Positions 54,110-64,000 of a DNA stretch of 64,000 nucleotides are shown here, piece after piece. Below the pieces are notes generated by a model. It saw only the letters and a list, made by a program, of their open reading frames with translations, was not told the origin of the DNA and did not search any database. Numbering within the stretch: position 1 is the first letter of the stretch; every line of letters begins with the position of its first letter. This DNA comes from Achatina immaculata. Its lineage: Eukaryota; Mollusca; Gastropoda; Stylommatophora; Achatinidae. Made by a program: the position numbers and the translations under genes. Where the stretch lies: the NCBI GenBank assembly GCA_009760885.1, contig CM019701.1, forward strand, positions 11,243,963-11,307,962, written 5' to 3'.

Positions 54110-55412
54110 TGGAAAACTGGAGAGGAGTAACCTAACTATTAGTTGTGTCAAAAGTATTTTGAAAAGTCATTCTGAATAGACTCAAAGATATAGTGGATAC
54201 TGCAATGCGAGAAGAACAAGCTGGATTTTGAAAAGGGAGAAGCTGTCTCGACTAGATTTTTACTTTAAGATAATACTTCAAGAACATTGAAAAGCAGAAA
54301 CCATTAATACTGAACTTCATAGATTTTAAAAAGGCATTTGATAGCATACACAGAGATTCATTATGGATATTTTAAGTCTATATGGAATACCATCTAAAAC
54401 TGTCAACATCATTAAGGACCTCTACAAATGGATATGTTTGTGCAGTCAAAACAAAAAAAGGGATAAGTGAATGGTTCCAGACTGAAACAGGTGTGAAACA
54501 AGGATGTATACTGTCTTCTTTGCTTTTTGGAATTACAATAGATTTCATAATGAAAAAATGCTGCACAGGTAACACAGGTATTGACTGGGTACATGAGACC
54601 CAACTAGAAGATCTTGATTTTGCTGATGACATAACTCTTATCAGTAATAATGTGAATTCCATGCAAGAAAAAACAGATAGCCTGTCTTCAGTGACTAGCA
54701 AAACAGGACTTTAACTTAACAAGGACAAAACAAAAATAATGAAACTTCCCATTAATCGAAAAGAAAAAATATATGTAAAAAGGACAGCTGTTGAAGAAGG
54801 CAACCAATCTGCATACCTTGGCAGCTACATAGACCAGGATGGTGACACCAGAACGGAAGTTAGAATTAGAATTGCAAAGCAGCATCGATCTTCAAGAATC
54901 TTGAGAACATATGGCACTCAAAAGTTATAACCACAAAAACCAAGTTAAAACTTCAGTTCAAATGTAATATGAACCCTCATTTATGCATGCAAAAGCTGGA
55001 AAACAACTGAAGAAATACAAAACAAATTAGACTCATTTGAAAACAAATGTCTAAGGAAAATACTCGGCATAAAGTGGAACTAAATCAAGAGCAACACAGG
55101 GATAAGACAGATGAGCAAACAACAACCTGTCTCATTGTTGATCAGAAAAAAGAGATGGACATATGTTGGTCATGTGATGAGAAGAAACAGTCAGAGAATC
55201 CTCAAACAAGCTATCAAGTGGAACATAACAGGCCAAAGAAAAAGAGGTCGGCCACGTGAAACTCTAAAGAGGACATTGTTAAGAGAGGTGAAATTAGTAG
55301 GCAAAAAAATCCCTTGATGAGGTTGAAAATCTTGCAGAGGAAGGAAAACTTGGTGAACTACCATGTGAGCCTTATGTGACATTTAATGGTACAGGAAGGA
55401 TGTAAACTGTAA
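54110..55412 (+). mobile_element. RTE-like family B element, most complete RT
   Basis: Plus strand: decayed motif A region (54,300-54,350: LNFIDFKKAFDSIH-like), motif B TETGVKQGCILSSLLFGITI, motif C DLDFADDITLISNNV, then LNKDKTKIMKLPINRKEK, SAYLGSYIDQDGDTRTEVRI and the C-terminus MSKQQPVSLLIRKKRWTYVG, HVMRRNSQRILKQAIKW, RGRPRETLKRTLLREVKL. Frames are broken at least near 54,250, 54,715, 54,900 and 55,310. The 3' end is ggtacaggaaggatgtaa. No endonuclease was seen. Confidence 0.88.
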
Positions 55413-56400
55413 GAAGAACATCTGAAAGTATTTTCAAAATGTGTGTTCATTAGATTTGTAGCAGCACAACAATATTTTTTTTTCAATCTAAAATTGTATA
55501 CTATATGATCCTGTTCCTCAAAATTTTGATATCTTTTTTCTCCATCAATCCCAGCAAAAGACTTGTGATTCTGAAATGATTCTTTTATTTTATTTCTAGT
55601 TTGATCTTAAGTATATTAGAATTTCTTAAAAGGTTAAAGTTCACAAGCTTTTATTACAAATTGCAGTTTTCCCACATAATCACTGAAAACTTAAGCAACA
55701 AAAATACAACACAGTCTAGGAAAAGCATCAGGTGGAGATATATCTAGACAAGAAAAAAAAATGCAATATATCTCATTACAGAAACCATGCTAGTAAAAAA
55801 ACACTCAAGAATGACTGGATATACCTGCTTATATGCCTCCTGATGATGATGATGATGCTATGAAAGGAATAAATCATTCCATATGATTCCACTGTATGTC
55901 ACTGTACCATCATAACTGACATTGTTTACAAACTTCCAAGTCTAAAAGTTATAAACTGGAAAAACCAACACAGTTTCTTGTCAGTACTGGCCACGCTTAA
56001 CAATCTTAAATGTCACAGCCATAAAACAACCACAAAACTCATAACTACAATTCCGCTATAAACAACCCAGTTCAACTGAAAAATTCTGGAACAGATAATA
56101 ATACTTTGCTTGAAATAAGATTTGCATAGTTTACAGATTTCATTGAAACATTGCCACAGTTTTTAACTCTTGCTGCTATGGATGTGTTTAGATATTCTGG
56201 CGTATCACTACTAAGAGTGACTTTACACATTCCAAGATGTCTGTGCATCTGATGCTAACAGCATGTTAACATGTTCAGCCTTTTACTAGCCACTGCAGCA
56301 AATTACTATGGTCATTTAACAAATAGCAGCTATTTTTTTGTCACACGTGGCCTAGTTTCAGCAAGTCAGATGTGTCAACAAATCAGCACTAATGTTATTC
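55413..56400. other. No recognisable feature
   Basis: AT-rich sequence with a short (GAT)n run at about 55,842-55,857. Confidence 0.4.
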
Positions 56401-56404
56401 TTAG

Positions 56405-57955
56405 TAACACACAATAACTAGTGTACAAGTATACACGAGCACCGCAGTAAAGCTGTGATACCAAAATATATAAACTAGAAAGAAAGTAAGAACAACTTTA
56501 TTACTTAACGATTACAAAGTTATGATGTTTCAGCGTGAGGCTTAATCATACAAAAACATACAGGACGAAGAAATAGAGAGAGGAGATAAAGTATAAATTC
56601 ACATGAATGCTATTAAAAAAAAATTAATAATGAATAGAGCACTTAACTGTAACTGTATGATGTGGCTTGTTTGACATTGTGTGTCAGAAATGACCTTGGT
56701 AGGGCGTAGAGACTGTTTAAATGGAGACCTGTGATGTGTGGTCGGTGGGTCGTAACTGGGGGTGGTGGGTGGAGAAACTGTGGAGGGGAGAGAGAGAGTG
56801 ATACAATGGTAACCTAGTCAGGAGAAAGTGAAATAGATGATTATAGTTATGGTAGAGGGGTTGTAATTTGATGCTGTGAGGAGGTTCTGAACTATTGGCC
56901 AATAATTCAGCTTGACCCCAACACTCGTGACATTTTCTCTGATTCACCCCTGTTGGAACACAAACATGAGCCAAACCTTAAGGACATCCTCATCCACAAC
57001 CTCTTGAAATGGAGCTTTACATATGTTTGTACCAGAAAATGTAACAGCCCCCACTGCATTACCTGCCCTGTAGTCTGGGAAACGAAAATGATCACTTTTC
57101 CCAAAACTATCCTCACTCTTCATGAGAGATTCACATGCGAGTCCCGTAATGTGATATACATCATTGTATGCAAAAGATGCATGATAACTTATATTGGTGA
57201 GACTGGCCTCAGGTTAGGTGACTGCGTGCAGAAACATCTGTATGATATCACCCAGCATGCTTCGAAACTAGTCCCGAATCATTTCAATGGCCCCAACCAC
57301 AGAGACGAATCTAATTTTATGGTAACAGCCATCAAACAATGTCACACAGATGACACAAACTGCCTAGCACTTGAGAATCACTACATTCAGGATTATGGGA
57401 CACTGGAACCACACAGGTTAAACTCTCTATTCAGCTACACCTAACATTCTCCTCTTCAACATTTGTAATCCCTCTCTACTAAGCTCCATTACCTTCTCAC
57501 TTGTTACACATAGTTCAGAACCTCCTCACAGCACCACATTACAACCCCTCTGCCCTAACTATCATCATCTATTTCACCCTCTCCTGGCTAGGTTAACATT
57601 GTACCACTCTCTCTCCCCTCCACAGTTTCCCCACCCACCACCCCCAGTTACGACCCACCGACCACACATCACAGGTCTCCATTTAAACAGTCTCTACACC
57701 CTACCATGCTCATTTCTGACACACAGCTTCAAACAAGCCACATCATACAGTTACAGCTAAGTGCTCTATTCATTATTAATTTTTTTTTAATAGCACTCAT
57801 GTGAATCTATACTTTATCTCCTCTCTCTATTTCTTCTTCCTGTATGTTTTTGTATGATTAAGGCTCACGCTGAAACATCACAACTTTGTAATTATTAAGT
57901 AATAAAGCTGCTCCTACTTTTTTCCCAGTTTATACATTTTAATGTTATTCTCTGG
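56405..57955 (+). mobile_element. Penelope-like element with inverted terminal repeats
   Basis: Two roughly 450-490-bp arms in inverted orientation (56,405-56,897 and 57,512-57,955) flank a GIY-YIG frame. Matching landmarks include gaggaggttctgaac / gttcagaacctcctc, gggtggtgggtggagaaact and its complement, and the hairpin-like tract near 56,535 and 57,860. Inverted pseudo-LTRs and a GIY-YIG endonuclease are known features of Penelope-like elements. No reverse transcriptase lies between the arms, so this is a 5'-truncated copy. Confidence 0.85.
56907..57444 (+). pseudogene. GIY-YIG endonuclease domain of a Penelope-like element
   Basis: The frame is open from about 56,907 (IQLDPNTRDIFSDSPLLEHK) to the stop after 57,441. 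It has a cysteine-rich linker (CTRKCNSPHCITCP), then the endonuclease: NVIYIIVCKRCMITYIGETG, LRLGDCVQKHLYDI and NFMVTAIKQC...ALENHYIQDYG. The GIY (VIYII), YIG and candidate Glu (LEN) positions are present. The position usually held by the catalytic Arg of GIY-YIG enzymes (RL..R...H) is Cys here, so activity is doubtful. Without the reverse transcriptase upstream the protein is a remnant. Confidence 0.8.
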
Positions 57956-57965
57956 CTCATGACAG

Positions 57966-58267
57966 GGGAGACATTGTCAGAAGTGAGCATGCGTTGGCTG
58001 TGTTCCAGCACTCATCTTATGTTCTACACAGGTATTTTGTGCTCATGTTACATTTAGTATCTTATAAAATATTTCTTTTATCATGACCTCAAAATGAATT
58101 TGTATAGAAGGTCATAGAATTCTTACTAAGGATGATAGTGAAGACAAAACATACAGTTCTGACAGTGAACAAGATAGTCAGACTTGGATTATGGCCAAGC
58201 ATGAACATGAACTGGATGGCAAGGAAAGTCAACAGAGGGGGACCTTTTGGCTGCAATACTTTCAGTA
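57966..58267 (+). other. Candidate pair of exons, unknown gene
   Basis: A segment at 57,966-58,031 is bounded by catgacag and gtattt. A second starts after tttgtatag near 58,106 and ends at CA|gtaaga. In one consistent phase they read ETLSEVSMRWLCSSTHLMFY, then GHRILTKDDSEDKTYSSDSE, QDSQTWIMAKHEHELDGKES and QQRGTFWLQYF. The composition looks protein-like, but I do not recognise a family and other frames are also open, so this could be chance. Confidence 0.25.
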
Positions 58268-58574
58268 AGAACTATCTTCAGACAAATTTGCGTTACCATA
58301 ATTCCAGAACCTAATATACACAAAAGTTCTTAGTGTCCTAGCAAACAAAAAAAAAATTTGAAACAATGTGCTCTTTTAAGTTACTTTACTGACAACCCTC
58401 AATCTGACAAAATAAAAAACCTCATTTTCCTTAATTTTTGCTTTTTAAGGCAGTTCCAGATAACTGATATTTTATTATGTTGCCAAATTATTTTTCCTCC
58501 ATTCTGGTAGTAATTCATGAAACATCTGTCAGTTGTGCATATTAGTTGTTTATTCTGGTGTGATTTCACACAAT

Positions 58575-58800
58575 CAGAGAATCCCAAAACAAGCTATCCA
58601 GTGGAACATACAGGCTGAAGAAAAAGAAGTCCACCACATGAAACTCTAAAGAGGACAGTGTTAAGAGAGGCCAGTTTAGTGGGCATAACATCCCTTGATA
58701 AGGTTGAAAAGATCTCAGAAAAGTGGAAAGCTTGGTGAACTACCATACAAGCCCTATGTGATGTTTAATGGCATAGGAAGGATGTAAGATATTTTCACAT
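58575..58800 (+). mobile_element. RTE-like family B 3' terminal fragment
   Basis: agaatcccaaaacaagctat, gaaactctaaagaggacagt, cttggtgaactaccatac and ataggaaggatgtaagat correspond to the family B C-terminus and 3' end. Confidence 0.85.
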
Positions 58801-59104
58801 ACTGTATTTCTTACATTACTTAGTGTAATGCTTGTGTGTACACTCTCAGATTTTTCAGATGACCCTTCTGTCATCAGTGTATCAAAACAACTTAATTTGG
58901 TGAACTCTGCTCAGATTTTTCTACTCAGGATTTTACCAAAGAGAAGGAAATGAAGAATAAGATGGTTGTACATGTAGGGACCTACTATAAAATACTCATG
59001 TACAGCCAGTCTTGATTAAACCTGATTAGAGCAAGAAAACAGAGCTATGCTAGAAGCATCCTGCCAAACAACCCTGGAGTGTACACTGGTCAGCATTTAT
59101 GTGT

Positions 59105-59350
59105 ACTGGGCAGAGTTACTCCTGTTACTGGGCAGAGTTACTCCTGTTACTGGGCAGAGTTACTCCTGGTACTGGGCAGAGTTACTCCTGTTACTGGGCA
59201 GAGTTACTCCTGGTACTGGGCAGAGTTACTCCTGGTACTGGGCAGAGTTACTCCTGGTACTGGGCAGAGTTACTCCTGGTACTAGGCAGAGTTACTCCTG
59301 GTACTGGGCAGAGTTACTCCTGGTACTGGGCAGAGTTACTCCTGGTACTG
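59105..59350. repeat. 22-bp minisatellite x about 11
   Basis: Unit actgggcagagttactcctg followed by gt; early copies have tgttactg, later ones tggtactg. Confidence 0.95.
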
Positions 59351-60905
59351 AACTACATACATTTTCCTTTCATGGCACTACAACTACGTGTGTGCCCTGC
59401 AGTCCTGTTTCCTGTCTTTGGGCTTTTTGTTTCTCAGTGATAATGAGATGTAAAGTTGGGTTAACTGAGGCATCCTCCAATCTCACAATCTTGCAGCTCA
59501 CCACCAACAGTTCTGCTCAAGCTCCTGTGTTTAAGTGTTGGTACGGACACATGCAAATCAATTTTTGTTTGGCTGACAAAACTTAATGAAAAATGTTCCA
59601 GCTCTTGTTTTGTGCCAGACACATATAGTTCTCTCCCACTAACACACTCTCAAACACAGACATACTTAAACTGACATAAATACATATACATGTTCAAACA
59701 CAACATAATAAATATTTGAGTTTTATATTTGCGTTATATGACAAGTGTACAGATCAGCGTATTGTTACTAATGGCGAGTATAGTTCTGCTGTTAGAAATG
59801 TTTCTGTTACACAATCAAATAATAAGCAAAAGACTAAATATTACAGCAGAGCTCTTTACTTGCAGAAAACTGCTCCCCATGGCAGCAAGTTATGGAGAAA
59901 GTTTCTGTATTGTTTAGCATTCACTTCTTAAAACAGAAACTTAAAAAGCACATAAAAGAAATATCTGATGTTAGTTACTTCAGTAATAACATACCTCACT
60001 GAAACATGACATGTTAAAAAAAAAACACCAGGAAGTACAAACTATGAAATAAAATCAAAAGGTTGCAATTTTTTTTCCACTTAAAAGAAAAAGAAACTAT
60101 TCCCTTATGAGAGGATGAATGTTTTTCCCCTACTTTTTCTTTCATAACCCCCAACTTTCAGACAATCGTTACATCTGCTACTCTAAATCTGCTCTCAAGA
60201 AAGTCTGTTTAGAGGTCATTTGAAATATGAATTTGGTTTGGAATTTACTGAAATGTATTTTTCAGTCTGAATGAAACTGAGTAACAAGAACTGAACTAAA
60301 CTACAAGTGGATACTAGACACAATTTTGCAACTTTATTCATTGTGCACACATAATTTTGCTAATGTGGAATAAATAATGCAGTAAAAAGTGTTGCAAGTA
60401 AAAAATTAAAAGCTCTCCAAGTATGTTCCTCTCTTTAGCATAAGAACTGACAATAATAGGAAGATAAATGATTACATCTGTGGTATGAAACAATAATTCA
60501 GAGCAAGTTATCAAATGAGAAATAGAAAAAAGTAAACTTCAAATTGAAGAGGAGATTATAGAAAAAAATACAATTCAGCCTATCATCAAACATGATGAAT
60601 CTGCTCTGTAGATGACTGAATATATTTGTAGCTCAATACTGAAACTGTTTTTGTACCTGAAAATATTTTTCTACAAACACTGCTCAGTTCAATTCCTTTA
60701 AGCAAGAGCTACTATACTATCTATAGAAGTGTGGATATTTTTTTCAGTCTAATTTTATGTTTCTTTGAGTATTTGTGAACATGTCTGTGGTCTTATATTG
60801 AATCAATAAATTAATCATTAATCCTCAGCTTGTACAGATGCACATAAGGCAAGACACAAAAGTTGTCCACCCAGTCTCTGACCTGTTTATTTCCTATCTT
60901 GTCCT
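59351..60905. other. No supported gene
   Basis: A 71-codon plus frame at 59,716-59,931 (YDKCTDQRIVTNGEYSS...KTAPHGSKLWRKF) is the most protein-like stretch, but it has no recognised family or clear splice sites. The remainder is AT-rich. Confidence 0.35.
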
Positions 60906-60908
60906 ACT

Positions 60909-61456
60909 TGCAGTTTGTCCTTGTATGTGTCTGGGTCTGTCTTGTCCTTGTATGTGTCTGGGTCTGTTTTGTCCTTGTATGTGTCTGGGTCTGTCTTGTC
61001 CTTGTATGTGTCTGGGTCTGTCTTGTCCTTGTATGTGTCTAGGTCTGTCTTGTCCTTGTATGTGTCTGGGTCTGTCTTGTCCTTGTATGTGTCTAGGTCT
61101 GTCTTGTCCTTGTATATGTCTGGGTCTGTCTTGTCCTTGTATGTGTCTAGGTCTGTCTTGTCCTTGTATATGTCTGGGTCTGTCTTGTCCTTGTATGTGT
61201 CTAGGTCTGTCTTGTCCTTGTATATGTCTGGGTCTGTCTTGTCCTTGTATGTGTCTGGGTCTGTCTTGTCCTTGTATGTGTCTGGGTCTGTCTTGTCCTT
61301 GTATGTGTCTGGGTCTGTCTTGTCCTTGTATGTGTCTGGGTCTGTCTTGTCCTTGTATGTGTCTAGGTCTGTCTTGTCCTTGTATGTGTCTAGGTCTGTC
61401 TTGTCCTTGTATGTGTCTGGGTCTGTCTTGTCCTTGTATGTGTCTGGGTCTGTCCT
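60909..61456. repeat. 27-bp minisatellite x about 20, first copy
   Basis: Unit tgtccttgtatgtgtctggg followed by tctgtct, with tctagg and tatatg variants. The minus frame (61507-60887) reads MDDHNKKETEFHRKKDG then repeats of TDPDTYKDK. Frames on the plus strand are open too, so coding is not proven. Confidence 0.95.
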
Positions 61457-61674
61457 GCCATCTTTCTTCCTGTGGAATTCAGTTTCTTTTTTGTTGTGGT
61501 CATCCATTAAAAAACAAGAAGTTAAATATTTGAATCACTGAAAGGCTTGTCCAAAAGTCTTGTAAATAAAATGCTCCAGTCCTGTAACAACTCATAATAA
61601 GTCATCATAGAGCTAAAAAATCTGAGACCAGTATGTGTAAGCAATGGCTGTTAACATCAGACCTAAACTGACAT

Positions 61675-61800
61675 ATAATGCTGGGTATATTGTTGATGTT
61701 GAATACTCATGTTGTGTCTCTGTCACTTCTAGGATCTTCTGGCACACAGCACGGGTTTTACTGGCACTAGGGTCTGCCTCAGGTATCTTGTCTATCACCT
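61675..61800 (-). other. Candidate minus-strand exon, unknown gene
   Basis: After the acceptor-like cttctgtgacag, the minus strand reads VIDKIPEADPSASKTRAVCQ, then KILEVTETQHEYSTSTIYPA. The residues look like a real helical protein segment. The donor is unclear. The family is not recognised, and the plus strand also has acceptor/donor-like borders here. It is repeated at 63,468-63,593. Confidence 0.3.
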
Positions 61801-61860
61801 GTCACAGAAGACAAAAAATAATTTCCATGAAAAAAAAGAAATATGATTACATCCCAAAAT

Positions 61861-62958
61861 AGAAGAAGAAGTCAGTATGGTCCAAGCTGGTTTCAGGCAA
61901 GGAAAAGGATCAAGAGATCATATATTCAATATAAGATTAATAATAGAGAAATGCAGAGAGTTTAATGTGAATCTATATTTAGCCTTTATAGACTACTCAA
62001 AGACATTTGATTGTGTACAACATAAGAAACTTTGGGAAATAATGGAAAAAATGGGATTTCCAACACATTTGATACAATTAACATCACTGTTGTATTTAGA
62101 CCAACAAGCAGCAGTAAGAATAAATGGTGAAATAACAACTTGGTTTGACATAAAACAATGGGTCCATCAGGGATGCATATTGTCGCCTTACTTATTTAAC
62201 TTGTATACTGAAAATATAATGAGGAATGTTAGAGAACATGTAGACAAAGATTATGATTTCATAACAATTGGAGGTTATGAAATACCAGAGGTTAGATATG
62301 CTGATGACACAGTATTACTGTCCACAACACAAAAAGGAATAGAAAAACTAATTATGTCAGTCCGTAAGAATAGTGAAGAGCAAAACCGTCTATCTTAATG
62401 CGAAGAAGACTAAATTGATGATGACTGACAAAACAAATAAGGCACCTGATATATGTATCAATGAGGAAAAACTGGAAGAAGTGGAGAGTTTTGAATATCT
62501 TGGATCACTGCTAGCTAATAATGGAGATACCAATGAGGGAAATTAAAAGGAGGACATCTATCGCTCGTCAGAAAGTAAAACAACTAAAGAATTTGTGGAG
62601 AGGAGCAGACAGAAATACAAAAATAAGATTTTTAATGGCATGCATTTTTCCCATCGCAGCATATGCCTGTGAGACTTGGACACTTAACAAAACAGCTGAG
62701 AAACACATAAATGCCTTTGAATGTAAATGCTATAGAAGAGTTCTTCAAATACCATGGACACAAAAAAGAACAAATATGTCCATACTACAAGAACTTAATA
62801 TTGAAGAAGGCTGGCTAGTAAAGAGGATTAAACAGAGAAAACTTAAACATTTTCAACACATTAAACATCATGATAATCTAGAGAAAACTGTCTTGGAAGG
62901 ATACATAATGGGAAAAAGAAAGAGGGAAGACCAAGTGCGAAGATGGCTGCAAGACATC
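61861..62958 (+). mobile_element. RTE-like family A element, truncated at both ends
   Basis: Begins inside RT (VQAGFRQGKGSRDHIFN), then FIDYSKTFDCVQHKKL, WVHQGCILSPYLFNLY (Gly and Arg of motif B replaced), RYADDTVLLS. Frame breaks near 62,388 and 62,530, then ACETWTLNKTAEKHINAFEC and EDQVRRWLQDIV, where it stops abruptly at the second 27-bp array. Compared with the copy at 37,431-39,139, the last 60 or so residues and tail are missing. Confidence 0.9.
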
Positions 62959-63248
62959 GTATGTGTCTGGGTCTGTCTTGTCCTTGTATGTGTCTGGGTC
63001 TGTCTTGTCCTTGTATGTGTCTAGGTCTGTCTTGTCCTTGTATGTGTCTGGGTCTGTCTTGTCCTTGTATGTGTCTGGGTCTGTCTTGTCCTTGTATGTG
63101 TCTGGGTCTGTCTTGTCCTTGTATGTGTCTGGGTCTGTCTTGTCCTTGTATGTGTCTAGGTCTGTCTTGTCCTTGTATGTGTCTAGGTCTGTCTTGTCCT
63201 TGTATGTGTCTGGGTCTGTCTTGTCCTTGTATGTGTCTGGGTCTGTCC
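62959..63248. repeat. 27-bp minisatellite x about 11, second copy
   Basis: Same unit as 60,909-61,456. Counting from the right edge, the first eight units follow the same order of gggtct/aggtct variants as the first array; then about seven units appear to be missing. Confidence 0.95.
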
Positions 63249-64000
63249 TGCCATCTTTCTTCCTGTGGAATTCAGTTTCTTTTTTGTTGTGGTCATCCAT
63301 TAAAAAACAAGAAGTTAAATATTTGAATCACTGAAAGGCTTGTCCAAAAGTCTTGTAAATAAAATGCTCCAGTCCTGTAACAACTCATAATAAGTCATCA
63401 TAGAGCTAAAAAATCTGAGACCAGTATGTGTAAGCAATGGCTGTTAACATCAGACCTAAACTGACATATAATGCTGGGTATATTGTTGATGTTGAATACT
63501 CATGTTGTGTCTCTGTCACTTCTAGGATCTTCTGGCACACAGCACGGGTTTTACTGGCACTAGGGTCTGCCTCAGGTATCTTGTCTATCACCTGTCACAG
63601 AAGACAAAAAATAATTTCCATGAAAAAAAAGAAATATGATTACATCCCAAAATAGAAGAAGAAGTCAGTATGGTCCAAGCTGGTTTCAGGCAAGGAAAAG
63701 GATCAAGAGATCATATATTCAATATAAGATTAATAATAGAGAAATGCAGAGAGTTTAATGTGAATCTATATTTAGCCTTTATAGACTACTCAAAGACATT
63801 TGATTGTGTACAACATAAGAAACTTTGGGAAATAATGGAAAAAATGGGATTTCCAACACATTTGATACAATTAACATCACTGTTGTATTTAGACCAACAA
63901 GCAGCAGTAAGAATAAATGGTGAAATAACAACTTGGTTTGACATAAAACAATGGGTCCATCAGGGATGCATATTGTCGCCTTACTTATTTAACTTGTATA
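63244..64000 (+). repeat. Second copy of the tandem duplication
   Basis: Matches 61,451-62,207 with a constant offset of 1,793 bp and no indel at the points compared. It includes the candidate minus exon and the start of the family A RT fragment, with the same unusual residues (KTFDCVQHKK, WVHQGC). Continues past the window edge. Confidence 0.93.

Noticed and set aside
58132..58314. 60-codon frame MIVKTKHTVLTVNK...
   Set aside because: Alternative frame of the candidate exon. Composition is less protein-like, and it has no recognised family.

Overview
The window looks like metazoan nuclear DNA. It is AT-rich, dense in decayed non-LTR retrotransposons, Penelope-like elements, mariner transposons and tandem repeats, and it carries one long intron-rich host gene. 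Invertebrate-style TTC38 coding sequence plus this mix of mobile elements suggests an invertebrate, perhaps a lophotrochozoan such as a mollusc. That placement is inference and cannot be settled from this sequence.

The backbone is a complete plus-strand orthologue of TTC38 (tetratricopeptide repeat protein 38). Thirteen coding exons run from 6,856 to 48,824 with GT/AG borders and compatible phases. They join into 1,401 nt, giving 466 residues plus stop, so the gene appears intact. Twelve introns of about 1.1 to 7.9 kb hold nearly all the repeats and mobile elements between those points.

Layout. 1-6,855: fragments of a Penelope-like element, two reverse-transcriptase families and an I/Jockey-type element, with several minisatellites, before the first exon. 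6,856-14,812: exons 1-2, separated by a CR1/L2-like element, a SINE and an I-clade-like element. 14,813-19,109: intron 2, which carries a minisatellite resembling its own 5' splice site at one end (split by a mariner) and one containing its own 3' splice site at the other. 19,110-36,262: exons 3-10 with many arrays and a second, internally deleted mariner. 36,263-43,284: intron 10, holding a recently inserted reverse-transcriptase element with a 13-bp target duplication and about 76 copies of a 27-bp unit. Each unit reads as a pyrimidine tract, CAG, then GTGAGT, resembling a recursive-splicing site. 43,285-48,824: exons 11-13, a nested CR1-like element and a fold-back Penelope-like remnant. 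48,825-64,000: more element copies, a Penelope-like element with inverted terminal repeats around a GIY-YIG endonuclease frame, weak candidate exons of unknown genes, and at the right edge a tandem duplication with a period of about 1.8 kb.

The most unusual feature is the relation between minisatellites and splice signals in TTC38: arrays at both ends of intron 2 and the ratchet-like array in intron 10 multiply splice-site sequence in the sense orientation of the gene. Long open frames inside the arrays are by-products of units whose length is a multiple of three, or of low stop density, and are not annotated as genes.
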